Below, piece after piece: positions 14,436 through 22,366 of a stretch of DNA of 26,671 bases; positions within the stretch are counted from its first letter, which is position 1; the number at the start of each line of letters is the position of its first letter. Origin of the DNA: Thermoleophilia bacterium (lineage in GTDB: Bacteria > Actinomycetota > Thermoleophilia > Gaiellales > Gaiellaceae). The position numbers and the translations under genes were made by a program. The stretch spans positions 1 through 26,671 of the forward strand of contig JAICTB010000003.1 of assembly GCA_025936595.1 (NCBI GenBank), read 5' to 3'. The notes beneath the pieces were generated by a model, which was not told the DNA's origin, searched no databases, and saw nothing but the letters and a program-made list of their open reading frames with translations.

Positions 14436-14876
14436 ATGGCTGCCGGCGTCGTCCTCGTCGGCGATCAGGCGGCGGCGCTCGCGCCGCGGTTTGTCGAGCT
14501 CGGCATCGAGACGGCCGCGACGGTCGAGGACCTCCAGGCCGAGCGGACATTCGTGCTCGGAGTCGGTGCGGACGCGCGCGCGGCGCTCCACCACGGCACG
14601 CGCGCCGACGTCGCCGGCGTGATCGGAATCGACGGGGAGCTGCCGCTCGAGGAGGCCCGCGCGGGCGCGTACCGGGCGCCGGTGCTCGCGGTCGTCAGCG
14701 AGGCCGACGAAGGTAGCGCCTATTCCTTCGCCAAGGCGCTCTCGGGCGCCGGCGTCTTGAACGAGACCGTGGTCTACGACGGCGTCGAGCCTGGCTTCCT
14801 CGCCACGCACGAGCCGGCCGCGCGCGACACGTGGCGCCTGATCCGCCGCTTTATGGGCGTGCCGTCTCCGGAGTGA
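14436..14876 (+). CDS. dienelactone-hydrolase-like protein lacking a nucleophile elbow
   Basis: This 146-residue protein is shorter than the 200-240 residues of dienelactone hydrolases. The C-terminal part is recognisable (APVLAVVSEAD with the acid residue, then ETVVYDGVEPGFLATHEPAARDTWRLIRRFM). The usual G-x-C/S-x-G elbow is replaced by VLGVGADARAAL, and the lid region is missing. It may be a pseudo-enzyme, a binding or regulatory subunit, or a decayed hydrolase with an intact frame. The ATG follows the methyltransferase stop (TAGATG), so it is translationally coupled. Its 3' end overlaps the convergent MFS gene by 26 bp. Confidence 0.65.
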   Translation: MAAGVVLVGDQAAALAPRFVELGIETAATVEDLQAERTFVLGVGADARAALHHGTRADVAGVIGIDGELPLEEARAGAYRAPVLAVVSEADEGSAYSFAKALSGAGVLNETVVYDGVEPGFLATHEPAARDTWRLIRRFMGVPSPE

Positions 14877-16059
14877 CCGCCCGCCGCGCCGGGATCGCGA
14901 GTGCCAGGTAGACGAGGAGCAGCAGAGCCGGGACGATGCGGAACATCGCCGGCACGCCCCACAGGCCCGCAAAGAGCCCGCCCGCAATCGGGAGCACGAT
15001 CTTGCCGAGATCCAGGCCGCCGTAGAGGAGTGCAGAGGTGAGGCCTTGCAGCCGTTCGTCGGACTGCAAGCTGTCGAAGGCGTCCGCCGAGCCCGTGACC
15101 CGCAGCAGGCCGCGCGAGAGCCCAGCCAGCACGAAGAGCGGCACCTGCAGCGCGAACGATGCGATCACGGAAGGGATGAGGCACGTCGCGAGCGTCCCGA
15201 GGACGACGAGCGGCAGCGTCAGACCGGCAGGCTCGAAGCGCGAGAAGAGCGGGCCCGAGCCGAAGCGCGACGACGACGACGCCCAGGACCGGATCGACGA
15301 AAGCGCACCGATCTGCGTCACGGACATGCCGGCCGCGAGGGCGAGCACCGGTTGGAAGGTGTTCGTCAGCGCGTTCAGGCCGTTGATGAAGAACATCACG
15401 AGCACACCGGCCCACACCGGGACCGGCAGCTGGAGGAGCGCACGCCACGACGTCCAACCGGCGTGGCGCTCGGCCGGTGCGCTGAGGGCGGACGAGGCCG
15501 CGACGGCACGTAGCATCAACACCGCGCCCACGAGCGGCGTGGCGGCGAGCATGAAGAACGTCGCGCGTAGGCCGAGCAGGTCGGCGCTGCCGCCGCCGAG
15601 GATGCCGGCGGCCATGTTGCCGAGACCCGTCGCCCCCGAGAACCAACCCATCGCTGCGGCCGTCGAGACCCCGGCGGGCGGTCGCGCGACGAGCAGTGCG
15701 AGCTGGGCGGTGGTGGCGACCGACCAGCCGAGGCCGTTCAGCGCCATCAGCGCCGCGAACGGCAGCGGATCGGTCACGAACGGAACGGCGGCGAAGGCCG
15801 CGGCCGAGAGCGCACCGCCGAGCAACAGGTACATGCGCCCCCGCCGCGCCGAATAGGCGAGCCCGGCGGGTACGCGCGCGGCAAGCGACGCAATCCCCAC
15901 CACGCCGACGACGCCGCCAATCGTGGCCGCGCCGAGGTGCGCTCGGCGCGACAGGTAGACGGGGATCAGAATCGTCAGTGCGCTGTTCCCGGCGACGAAC
16001 AGAAAGACCGAGAGGTAGACCGGCGCGAGCGCCGCGAAGAGGCTGCGGCGCTCAGTCAC
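14851..16059 (-). CDS. MFS transporter, 12-helix
   Basis: This encodes a 402-residue permease with two six-helix bundles. The loop after helix 2 contains ARVPAGLAYSARRGRMYL, which resembles motif A of the major facilitator family. A central cytoplasmic loop lies near residue 195-205. The GTG start at 16059 overlaps the last eight bases of the ABC ATPase gene (GTGACTGA), placing it last in the operon cupin-permease-ATPase-MFS. In a catabolic island it could import the substrate or export a toxic intermediate; the sequence does not tell which. Confidence 0.85.
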   Translation of the reverse strand: MTERRSLFAALAPVYLSVFLFVAGNSALTILIPVYLSRRAHLGAATIGGVVGVVGIASLAARVPAGLAYSARRGRMYLLLGGALSAAAFAAVPFVTDPLPFAALMALNGLGWSVATTAQLALLVARPPAGVSTAAAMGWFSGATGLGNMAAGILGGGSADLLGLRATFFMLAATPLVGAVLMLRAVAASSALSAPAERHAGWTSWRALLQLPVPVWAGVLVMFFINGLNALTNTFQPVLALAAGMSVTQIGALSSIRSWASSSSRFGSGPLFSRFEPAGLTLPLVVLGTLATCLIPSVIASFALQVPLFVLAGLSRGLLRVTGSADAFDSLQSDERLQGLTSALLYGGLDLGKIVLPIAGGLFAGLWGVPAMFRIVPALLLLVYLALAIPARRAVTPETARP

Positions 16060-17167
16060 CCGTCGGCACGAGCGAGAACGCCTCCTCGTGGAAGCGCACG
16101 GTCACCTCGGTCGGTGCCGGAATCGAGACCTTCGAGTTGCACCGCGCGCGGATCTCCCGCGGCCCGACGGCGACGACGTGGTCGACGACCTCACCCAGAA
16201 AGGCGCGCGCCTCGACGCGCCCGCGCCAGACGTTCGGCCCGATCCCGTTGAGGTTCGTCGCGAGCTCGATGTGCTCCGGTCGTGCGGCCACGATGACCGC
16301 CTGTCCCACCTCGTAGTGCTTGTCGGACGGTATGCGCAGCACACCGCCGTCCGTTTGCACGACGTAGACACCGTCGTCACAGCGCTCGACCGTGCCGTCG
16401 ATGAAGTTCGAGGTCCCGATGAAGTCGGCGACGAAGCGCGACTCGGGTTGCTCGTACACCGAGCGCGGATGGCCGATCTGCTCGATCTTCCCGTCGCGCA
16501 TGACCGCGACTCGGTTGGACATCGCGAGCGCCTCAACCTGGTCGTGCGTCACGTAGAGCCCGGTGATGCCGAGCTCACGCTGGAGACGCTTCAGCTCGAA
16601 CCGCATCTCCTCGCGCAGCTTCGCATCGAGGTTGGAGAGCGGCTCGTCGAGCAGGAGCAGCGGCGGCTCGAGCACGAGCGCACGCGCGAGCGCAAGACGC
16701 TGCTGCTGACCCCCCGAGAGATCGGTCGCCTGCCGGCCCGCGAGGTGGTCGAGCCGGACCACCGACAGCACGCGCTCGACACGCTCGGAGAGTGCGTGCT
16801 TCCGCGGCCGCTGCCCGCGTGGCAGCACCCGCAGCGGGAACGCAACATTCTCGAAGACGTTCATGTGCGGCCAGATGGCGTACGACTGGAATACCATCCC
16901 GAGCCGGCGCTCATTCGGCGGCGTCCGGACGCCACGCTCGGCGGAAAAGAGGACGCGCCCGTCGATCGCGATCTCCCCCTCGTCGGGCATCTCGAGCCCG
17001 GCGATACAGCGCAGCGTCGTCGTCTTGCCACAACCGGACGGGCCGAGCAGCGTGAAGAGCTCGCCGTCTGTCACATCGAACGAGATGTCGTCGACAGCGA
17101 GCACGCGGCCGCGTTTCTCGGCGCGGGTGGCGCCGTAGCTCTTGGCGAGATTGCGAATGGTGAGCAC
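16052..17167 (-). CDS. ABC transporter ATP-binding protein (PotA/FbpC type with TOBE domain)
   Basis: This is a 371-residue ATPase. Walker A is GPSGCGKT (42-49), the Q-loop is VFQSYAIWPHM, the signature is LSGGQQQRLALARAL, Walker B is LLLLDEPLSNLD, and the H-loop is VTHDQVEALAM. The C-terminal third is a TOBE-type domain (NFIDGTVERCDDGVYVV onward). It energises the adjacent two-in-one permease. The GTG at 17167 was chosen because GGAGG lies seven bases upstream and the domain starts there; the permease stop is two bases before it. Relatives move iron(III), putrescine, thiamine, 2-aminoethylphosphonate or sugars, so the substrate is not set by this subunit. Confidence 0.92.
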   Translation of the reverse strand: MLTIRNLAKSYGATRAEKRGRVLAVDDISFDVTDGELFTLLGPSGCGKTTTLRCIAGLEMPDEGEIAIDGRVLFSAERGVRTPPNERRLGMVFQSYAIWPHMNVFENVAFPLRVLPRGQRPRKHALSERVERVLSVVRLDHLAGRQATDLSGGQQQRLALARALVLEPPLLLLDEPLSNLDAKLREEMRFELKRLQRELGITGLYVTHDQVEALAMSNRVAVMRDGKIEQIGHPRSVYEQPESRFVADFIGTSNFIDGTVERCDDGVYVVQTDGGVLRIPSDKHYEVGQAVIVAARPEHIELATNLNGIGPNVWRGRVEARAFLGEVVDHVVAVGPREIRARCNSKVSIPAPTEVTVRFHEEAFSLVPTGD

Positions 17168-17169
17168 TG

Positions 17170-18894
17170 CTACGCCTCCCTGACGCCGATCTTGGCGCCC
17201 AGCTTGTATGCGACACCGACGAGCACGACGAGACCCGCCACCATCACGATCCCGAGCGCGCACAGCTCCGGGAACTGGCCGTTCCGCCACATCTCCCAGA
17301 TGGCGATCGACAACACCTCACGGCCCGGCGAGTAGAGGAGGACGGAGCTGCCGAGCTCGCGCACCGAGACGACGACGATGTAGATCCACCCCGCGACGAA
17401 CCCTGGAACGAGCAGCGGCAGGACGATCCGGCGGAATACCTGGAACCAGCCCGCCCCGCTCATCTGCGCGGACTCCTCCAGCTCGCGACCGATCTGGAAC
17501 ATCGACGTGGACACGTACCGCATCCCGTAGGGGATGTAGCGCGTCAGGTAGGCGATGAAGATGATCCAGAGCGTCCCGTAGATCGGCAGCCACGGGACCC
17601 GCAGGTAGATCGTGAGGATCGCCACGCCGAGCACGAGGCCGGGGATGGTCAGCGGCAGGAATGCGAGGTTGTCGATGAGCCAGCGGCCGCGCACCTTCGT
17701 GCGCACGACGATCCAGGAGGCGACCGCGGCCAGCAGCATGACGGCCGTCGCGGTGCCGAGGCCGAGGATGAGCGAGTTCTTGAGACCGTGCTGCACGAGG
17801 GGGTCGTGCCAGGCAGCGCCGTAGTTCCCCCACGTCAGGTGTCTCAGCGTGTAGTGAGACGGCGGCGCGTAGAAATTCTGCGTCGACGCGTAGAAGAGGA
17901 TTGCGAGCGGGAGCAGCACCGAGATGCAGAAGTAGGCGAGGATCAGGATGGTCGCCGGCCAGCGCCACCTGCCGAGCGGGATCGGCCGCGGCCGGAAGCC
18001 CTTTCCCGTCACCGTCTGGTAAGCGCGGCCGTGCTTGGAGATGCGGTTGTGCCACAGGACGCCGATCGTGGTCAAGACGAGCAGTGCCATCGCGTATGCG
18101 CCGGCGGTCGAGTAGTCCGGCGGCGAAGCGTTGAGCGTGGTCCAGATCTGCGACGTGAAGACGAAGATGTGCTGGTTCAGACCCAAGACCGCGGGCACCT
18201 CGAACGACTCGAGCGTGCGCACCGCCATGATCAGGATCGCGGCGTAGAGAGCCGGCCGCGCGAGGGGCAGAGTGATGCGCCAGAACACCGTGCGCAACGG
18301 CGCGCCGCTCATGATCGCCGACTCCTCGAGCGACGGGTCCATCGACCGAAATGACGCGACCATCAGCAGGAACACGAGCGGCGTCAGATGCAACCCCTCG
18401 ACGAGGATCATCCCATGGACCGATGCGACGTTGAAGTTGACGCCGAAGATCGGATGGATCACGTGGATGTTCAGCACGCCGATCTGGGTGCTGAGGAGAA
18501 AGAACCACGCGATCGTGTGGAGGATGCCGGGGATGATCAGCGGCACGAGCGACGCGGCGAACATCAGCGGCTTGAACGGCACGTCAGTCCGTACGACGAG
18601 GTGCGCGAGCCCGGTGCCGATCACGACTGCCACCGCTGTCGCACCGCCGGCGAATGCGAACGAATTGAGCGTCATCGTGCCGAGACCGCTCTGGCTGTAT
18701 GCCGTGCGGATCGCCGCGAGCGTCGGGTGGCCGCCCCGCGTAAACGTCTGCCAGAGCAGGAACCCGAGCGGAACCAGCGCGAGGTACGCGATGAAGACCG
18801 TCACCAAACCGACAATCAGATTGCGTCCCGACACGAGCCGGCGCAGGACGCCGGTGCCCGGGAAGGGAGGCTGAGCTACCGAAGGAGCAGCCAC
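17170..18894 (-). CDS. ABC transporter permease, fused two-domain (FbpB/ThiP type)
   Basis: This 574-residue membrane protein has twelve or so helices and two BPD_transp_1 domains in one chain. Each has an EAA coupling loop, at 190-216 (EESAIMSGAPLRTVFWRITL) and 473-499 (EESAQMSGAGWFQVFRRIVL). This fused layout is the one seen in FbpB and ThiP importers. It starts with GTG, 18 bp after the cupin gene, with a weak ribosome binding site. No periplasmic binding protein gene with a signal peptide is found in the operon or the window, so the specificity subunit must be elsewhere or beyond the right edge. Confidence 0.92.
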   Translation of the reverse strand: MAAPSVAQPPFPGTGVLRRLVSGRNLIVGLVTVFIAYLALVPLGFLLWQTFTRGGHPTLAAIRTAYSQSGLGTMTLNSFAFAGGATAVAVVIGTGLAHLVVRTDVPFKPLMFAASLVPLIIPGILHTIAWFFLLSTQIGVLNIHVIHPIFGVNFNVASVHGMILVEGLHLTPLVFLLMVASFRSMDPSLEESAIMSGAPLRTVFWRITLPLARPALYAAILIMAVRTLESFEVPAVLGLNQHIFVFTSQIWTTLNASPPDYSTAGAYAMALLVLTTIGVLWHNRISKHGRAYQTVTGKGFRPRPIPLGRWRWPATILILAYFCISVLLPLAILFYASTQNFYAPPSHYTLRHLTWGNYGAAWHDPLVQHGLKNSLILGLGTATAVMLLAAVASWIVVRTKVRGRWLIDNLAFLPLTIPGLVLGVAILTIYLRVPWLPIYGTLWIIFIAYLTRYIPYGMRYVSTSMFQIGRELEESAQMSGAGWFQVFRRIVLPLLVPGFVAGWIYIVVVSVRELGSSVLLYSPGREVLSIAIWEMWRNGQFPELCALGIVMVAGLVVLVGVAYKLGAKIGVREA

Positions 18895-18912
18895 CTCGTG
18901 CGTCCCGGCAGA

Positions 18913-19500
18913 TTACGTCGTCTCAACGGGCTCCGCCGAGCCTGCACCCACGGCGTTCACCATGTAGTCCGTCCCCTCGCCGATCTTCAACTGCGTGGGG
19001 TGCCGCTCGATCTGGTGGAAGCGCATGTGGCGGATCAGCCCTGTGTCCTGGACCGCGAGATAGCGCGCGGTCTCGGTCTGCGACGTGTTGAAGTGCTGAT
19101 GCCACGCCCAGACGGGCGGCGACAGGAGCACTCCTTCCCGCCAGTCGACGCGCTGCTCGGGCTGCCCGTCGTAGTTGATGATCGAGAAGCCCTCGCCCTT
19201 GACGATGTACAGGTACGCCTCGGTGGTGTGGCGATGACGCACGGAGTTTGTACCGGGAGCGAGCTCGGCGAGATGCGCAGAGAGAACCCGGTTCTCGGCG
19301 AGCTCGAACCAGAGGCCCTTGTTGTTTCGCCATGGACGCTTCACGAGCTCGATCGTCCGGAGATCCTCGGGAACGGCGAGGCCCGTGAGCGGCGGGTTGG
19401 CCCGGTTGAACTCGTCGCGCGCTGCGATCTCCGACGCATCGGGATTGTCGAGCACGAACACTTGCGCAGGCATGTCGACGTCTTCAGGCCATTCGCCCAT
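18913..19500 (-). CDS. cupin-domain protein, possible metal-dependent dioxygenase or isomerase
   Basis: This is a 195-residue single-cupin protein. Cupin motif 1 gives His89, His91 and Glu94 in RHRHTTEAYLYIVKGEG, and motif 2 gives His134 in PPVWAWHQHFN, the usual three-His-one-Glu metal site. N-terminal residues 25-75 (RDEFNRANPPL, then KGLWFELAEN) recall gentisate-dioxygenase-like cupins, but the chain is half their length. It is first in the operon with the ABC permease, ATPase and MFS protein. The ATG at 19500 has a good purine tract (GAGGAGAGAGGAA). The operator at 19550-19563 and a TAGGGT -10 box lie upstream. Co-regulation with a nickel transporter makes Ni a possible metal. Confidence 0.82.
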   Translation of the reverse strand: MGEWPEDVDMPAQVFVLDNPDASEIAARDEFNRANPPLTGLAVPEDLRTIELVKRPWRNNKGLWFELAENRVLSAHLAELAPGTNSVRHRHTTEAYLYIVKGEGFSIINYDGQPEQRVDWREGVLLSPPVWAWHQHFNTSQTETARYLAVQDTGLIRHMRFHQIERHPTQLKIGEGTDYMVNAVGAGSAEPVETT

Positions 19501-19539
19501 CTCGATTCCTCTCTCCTCGCGGTTCCTCGGTCGCCGGGC

Positions 19540-19545
19540 ACCCTA
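19540..19545 (-). promoter_or_regulatory. -10 box of the cupin-ABC-MFS operon (TAGGGT)
   Basis: TAGGGT on the minus strand lies immediately downstream of operator copy 2 and about 40 bp before the cupin ATG, leaving a leader that contains its ribosome binding site. The operator falls in the -10/-35 spacer, a repressor position. Confidence 0.4.
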
Positions 19546-19549
19546 GCAG

Positions 19550-19563
19550 ATTGGACTAACCAT
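19550..19563. promoter_or_regulatory. shared operator, copy 2 (ATTGGACTAACCAT)
   Basis: It is upstream of the cupin operon and 13 bp past the stop of the ThDP enzyme gene. Its right flank, CCATTACACCG, is nearly the same as that of copy 3 (CCATTGCACCG). Confidence 0.6.
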
Positions 19564-19576
19564 TACACCGCTCCGC

Positions 19577-21292
19577 TCAGTCGGGCTGGCAGACGACGTC
19601 GACCAGGGCCGGGCGCCGCTCGCGCATGACGATCTCAGCCGCCCTGCGCACGGCTGCCTGCACGTGCTCGGGGTCTTCGATCGGGCCCTCCCCGTGCCAG
19701 CCGAGCGCGCGTGCCACGCCCGCGAAGTCGGGCGCGGGCTTCGCGATCTCCATGCCGATGTACGCCCGGGCGAGGTCGGTGCCGCGGTGCCGCGCGATCC
19801 GCTCCTGGTGCGCCCAGTCGTTGTAGTAGGCACGGTTGTTGAACATCACTGCGAGCATCGGGATCTGGTGATACGCGGCGATCCACAGCGCACCGAGGTC
19901 GAACATCAGGTCGCCGTCGGGCTGGAGGTCGACGACGAGCTTGTCCGTGCCCTTGTAGGCGAGCCCGATCCCAAGCGAGATGCCGATCTGCGTCGCGGTG
20001 CCGAGGCTGCGCCCCGGATGGCGGTACGGGCGGTCGAAGTCCCAGCTCCGCTGCACCTTGTCACTCGCCGTGCCCGCGGTCAGCACCCAGTCGAAGTCTT
20101 TTACGACCGCCCACACCTCGTCCGCGAGGCGCGACGTCGCGACCGGCGAGAGCGAGCGCTCGCCCGCCGCCTCCTCGGCCCACCCCGACCGCGTCGTCTC
20201 GTGCAGATCGGCGAGGCGCCGCCGCCACCCCTCGCGCGCGTCGGCGTTCAGCTCGTGGCAGAGCTCGAGCAGCAGCGGCAGCGCCACCGCCGTGTCGGCG
20301 GTCACCTGCACGTCGGTCTCGTGCAGCTGCGCGAAGTCGTGCGACCAGGCGGAGATGCCGAGCTCGTTGAAACCCAGGTCGAGCACCTGTGCGCCGGGGC
20401 GGATGAGGCTCTCGATCCGTCGCGTCGTCCGGTCGAGCCTCTGCGTCCACTTGCCCATGTCCTTGACGTCGACGAAGAGCACGCAGTCCGCCTCGGCCAC
20501 CGCTTCCGAGCCGGTGACGTTGTGCGGATGCCGGTTCGGGAAGTTCAGCCGCCACCCGGTGTCGACGACGCCGGCGCCGAGCAGCTCGGACAGCTCGACG
20601 AGCTGCCCGAACGCGTGCGCGTCCCGACCGGCATAGCCCGCGACAAGGAGCGGCCGGGCGCTCGAGCAGAGGCGCTCGGCGAGCCGGCGGAGCGCGCCGG
20701 GATCCGGTCCGACCGGCGACGGTGTGCGCAGGCGGTCGAAGTTCGGCAGCTCGACGTCCCCGGCTTCGTCCTCTTGCAGGCCCGCGTCGAGCGCGATGTA
20801 CACAGGCCCTTGCGGCTGCGCGGTCGCGACGCGGTACCCACGCGCAATCGACTCGGCAACCGATCCCACGGATGCGGGCTGGTCGTCCCATTTCGTGTAG
20901 TCGCGGACGACGTTCCCCTGGACGTTCGCCGTGTGGATCCAGTCGATGTTCGGACGGCGGCGGTCGTACGCCATCGGGCCTGCGCCGCCGAGGACGACGA
21001 CGGGCGCACGGTCGATATAGGCGTAGTAGATGCCCATCGTCCCCTGCAGGAGGCCGACGATGTCGTGGAGGATGCACGCCATCGGCTGCCCCGTCGCCTT
21101 CGCGTAGCCGTGCGCGACGCCGACGGCCAGCTTCTCGTGGTTGCACGTGATGATCTCTGGATCGTTGCCACCGTGGTTCACGAGCGAGTCGTGCAGCCCG
21201 CGGTAGGAGCTGCCCGGGTTCAACGAGACGTACGGGAACCCGCATGCCTTGATCGCGTCGACCATCACGTCCGAGCCCCAGCGGGTCGTCAC
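19577..21292 (-). CDS. thiamine-diphosphate-dependent enzyme (acetolactate synthase / benzoylformate decarboxylase superfamily)
   Basis: This 571-residue enzyme has the three-domain layout of the family. The Pyr domain carries the activating Glu53 in CNHEKLAVGVAHGYAKATG. A central domain follows, and the PP domain has the cofactor/Mg motif DGDLMF (Asp459) and the Asn pair 485-486 in MLAVMFNNRAYYN. The usual first Gly of GDG is Pro458 here. It probably decarboxylates or condenses a 2-oxo acid; the substrate is unknown. I placed the start at GTG 21292 because it overlaps the upstream gene stop by four bases (GTGA) and homology starts there; the longer frame to 21886 is a shadow of the OCD gene. 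It is co-transcribed with that gene. Confidence 0.88.
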   Translation of the reverse strand: MTTRWGSDVMVDAIKACGFPYVSLNPGSSYRGLHDSLVNHGGNDPEIITCNHEKLAVGVAHGYAKATGQPMACILHDIVGLLQGTMGIYYAYIDRAPVVVLGGAGPMAYDRRRPNIDWIHTANVQGNVVRDYTKWDDQPASVGSVAESIARGYRVATAQPQGPVYIALDAGLQEDEAGDVELPNFDRLRTPSPVGPDPGALRRLAERLCSSARPLLVAGYAGRDAHAFGQLVELSELLGAGVVDTGWRLNFPNRHPHNVTGSEAVAEADCVLFVDVKDMGKWTQRLDRTTRRIESLIRPGAQVLDLGFNELGISAWSHDFAQLHETDVQVTADTAVALPLLLELCHELNADAREGWRRRLADLHETTRSGWAEEAAGERSLSPVATSRLADEVWAVVKDFDWVLTAGTASDKVQRSWDFDRPYRHPGRSLGTATQIGISLGIGLAYKGTDKLVVDLQPDGDLMFDLGALWIAAYHQIPMLAVMFNNRAYYNDWAHQERIARHRGTDLARAYIGMEIAKPAPDFAGVARALGWHGEGPIEDPEHVQAAVRRAAEIVMRERRPALVDVVCQPD

Positions 21293-22341
21293 GGCTTCTC
21301 CTTCTGTGTGAACCAATCGGTGGGTAGATCTCGGCCGAGCCCCTCCTCGAGCGCGCGGCGATAGACGGTGTTCGCGACCGCGGCAAATTGGATACCCAGC
21401 CCGGACGACGCGCCCGTGCCACCGCCCGTGAAGAGCGTGAGCTCCTCCGCCGTCCGCCGGCCGGCAGCGCCGGTGACGACGTCGCCGAGCTCGACGAGGC
21501 TCGCAGCGACCCGCGCGTCGAGCCGTTGGCGCTCCTCCGCGGCCCAGGGCACGTGGCCGGGTGCGTAGTGGAAGGTCGCCTCCTCGCGGCTCCTCACGAC
21601 CACGATGTCGGCCCGCTCGAGCGTGCGCGCGTCGAGCTCGTGCCCCTGGATCGATCCGACGTGCTGGCCGGGGGCGAGCCAGTCCCCGTCGAGCACGGGC
21701 TCGTAGGCGTTCGTCGCGAGCGCGACGACGTCGGCGCCCTCGACTGCCTCGCGCGCCGATCCGACCGGCGTCGCGCCGTGCTCCGCGCTGAACCTCTCGA
21801 GCCGCTCCAGCGTCGGGGCATAGACGCGCACCTCGCGCACGTCGAGCACCTCCCGGAGTGCCTCGATCTGGGCGCCCGCCTGCCACCCCGCCCCGACCAC
21901 GCCGAGGACGGTCGAGCCGGGCCGGGCTAGGTGCCGGGCGGCGATCGCGCTCGTCGCGCCGACGCGCATCCGCTGCAGGTAGCCGTCGTGCACGAGCGCG
22001 AGCGGCACCAGCGAGACGATGTCGAAGAGCAGTACGAACCCGACATAGCGCCCTCCCGGCGCGGCCGGGACCTTGTCGCGCCGGCGATGTCCGTCGCCCG
22101 CGTGCTCGTGCGTGAGGTCGGAGGTGACGCGGAGCGCATGGACGCCCTGCGCCGGCAGGCTGCCGTCCATCGTCTTCAGCAGGTAGTGCCTGCCGCCGCC
22201 GAGGTCGGTGTAGGTGTGGCTGCGCGGCCGGTTCACGGCCTCGCCGCGGCTATACGCAGCGAATGCGTGCTCGAGCGCGTCGATGCAGTCGCGCATGCCC
22301 AGCAGCGCCCGCACATCCTCTCCCTGGAGCAGCAGCGTCAT
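21289..22341 (-). CDS. ornithine cyclodeaminase / mu-crystallin family protein
   Basis: This encodes a 350-residue NAD(P)-dependent enzyme. The substrate domain includes RMRVGATSAIAARHLAR (124-140), and the Rossmann fold has VLGVVGAGWQAGAQIEAL (145-162) and ADVVALATNAYEPV. Family members act as ornithine cyclodeaminases, alanine or imine reductases, or ketimine reductases; residues alone do not decide. It starts at ATG 22341 with no Shine-Dalgarno sequence and with the 13-bp palindrome only two bases upstream, so the mRNA is probably leaderless. The ThDP enzyme gene overlaps its stop. An insertion around 80-97 (HEHAGDGHRRRDK) is more charged than I expect for the family. Confidence 0.87.
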   Translation of the reverse strand: MTLLLQGEDVRALLGMRDCIDALEHAFAAYSRGEAVNRPRSHTYTDLGGGRHYLLKTMDGSLPAQGVHALRVTSDLTHEHAGDGHRRRDKVPAAPGGRYVGFVLLFDIVSLVPLALVHDGYLQRMRVGATSAIAARHLARPGSTVLGVVGAGWQAGAQIEALREVLDVREVRVYAPTLERLERFSAEHGATPVGSAREAVEGADVVALATNAYEPVLDGDWLAPGQHVGSIQGHELDARTLERADIVVVRSREEATFHYAPGHVPWAAEERQRLDARVAASLVELGDVVTGAAGRRTAEELTLFTGGGTGASSGLGIQFAAVANTVYRRALEEGLGRDLPTDWFTQKEKP

Positions 22342-22343
22342 TT

Positions 22344-22356
22344 ATGGTCTGACCAT
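22344..22356. promoter_or_regulatory. shared operator, copy 3 (ATGGTCTGACCAT, perfect palindrome)
   Basis: The 13-bp perfect inverted repeat (six-base arms, one central base) sits between divergent starts at 22341 (minus) and 22367 (plus). It fits the TGGTC-N-GACCA operator of FadR-type GntR repressors and shares the CCATTRCACCG flank with copy 2. Confidence 0.65.
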
Positions 22357-22366
22357 TGCACCGAAC

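Noticed and set aside
19664..21364. 566-residue plus-strand frame opposite the ThDP enzyme
   Set aside because: Antisense shadow with low-complexity Arg/Val/His/Asp composition and no motif; the minus strand encodes an intact ThDP enzyme.
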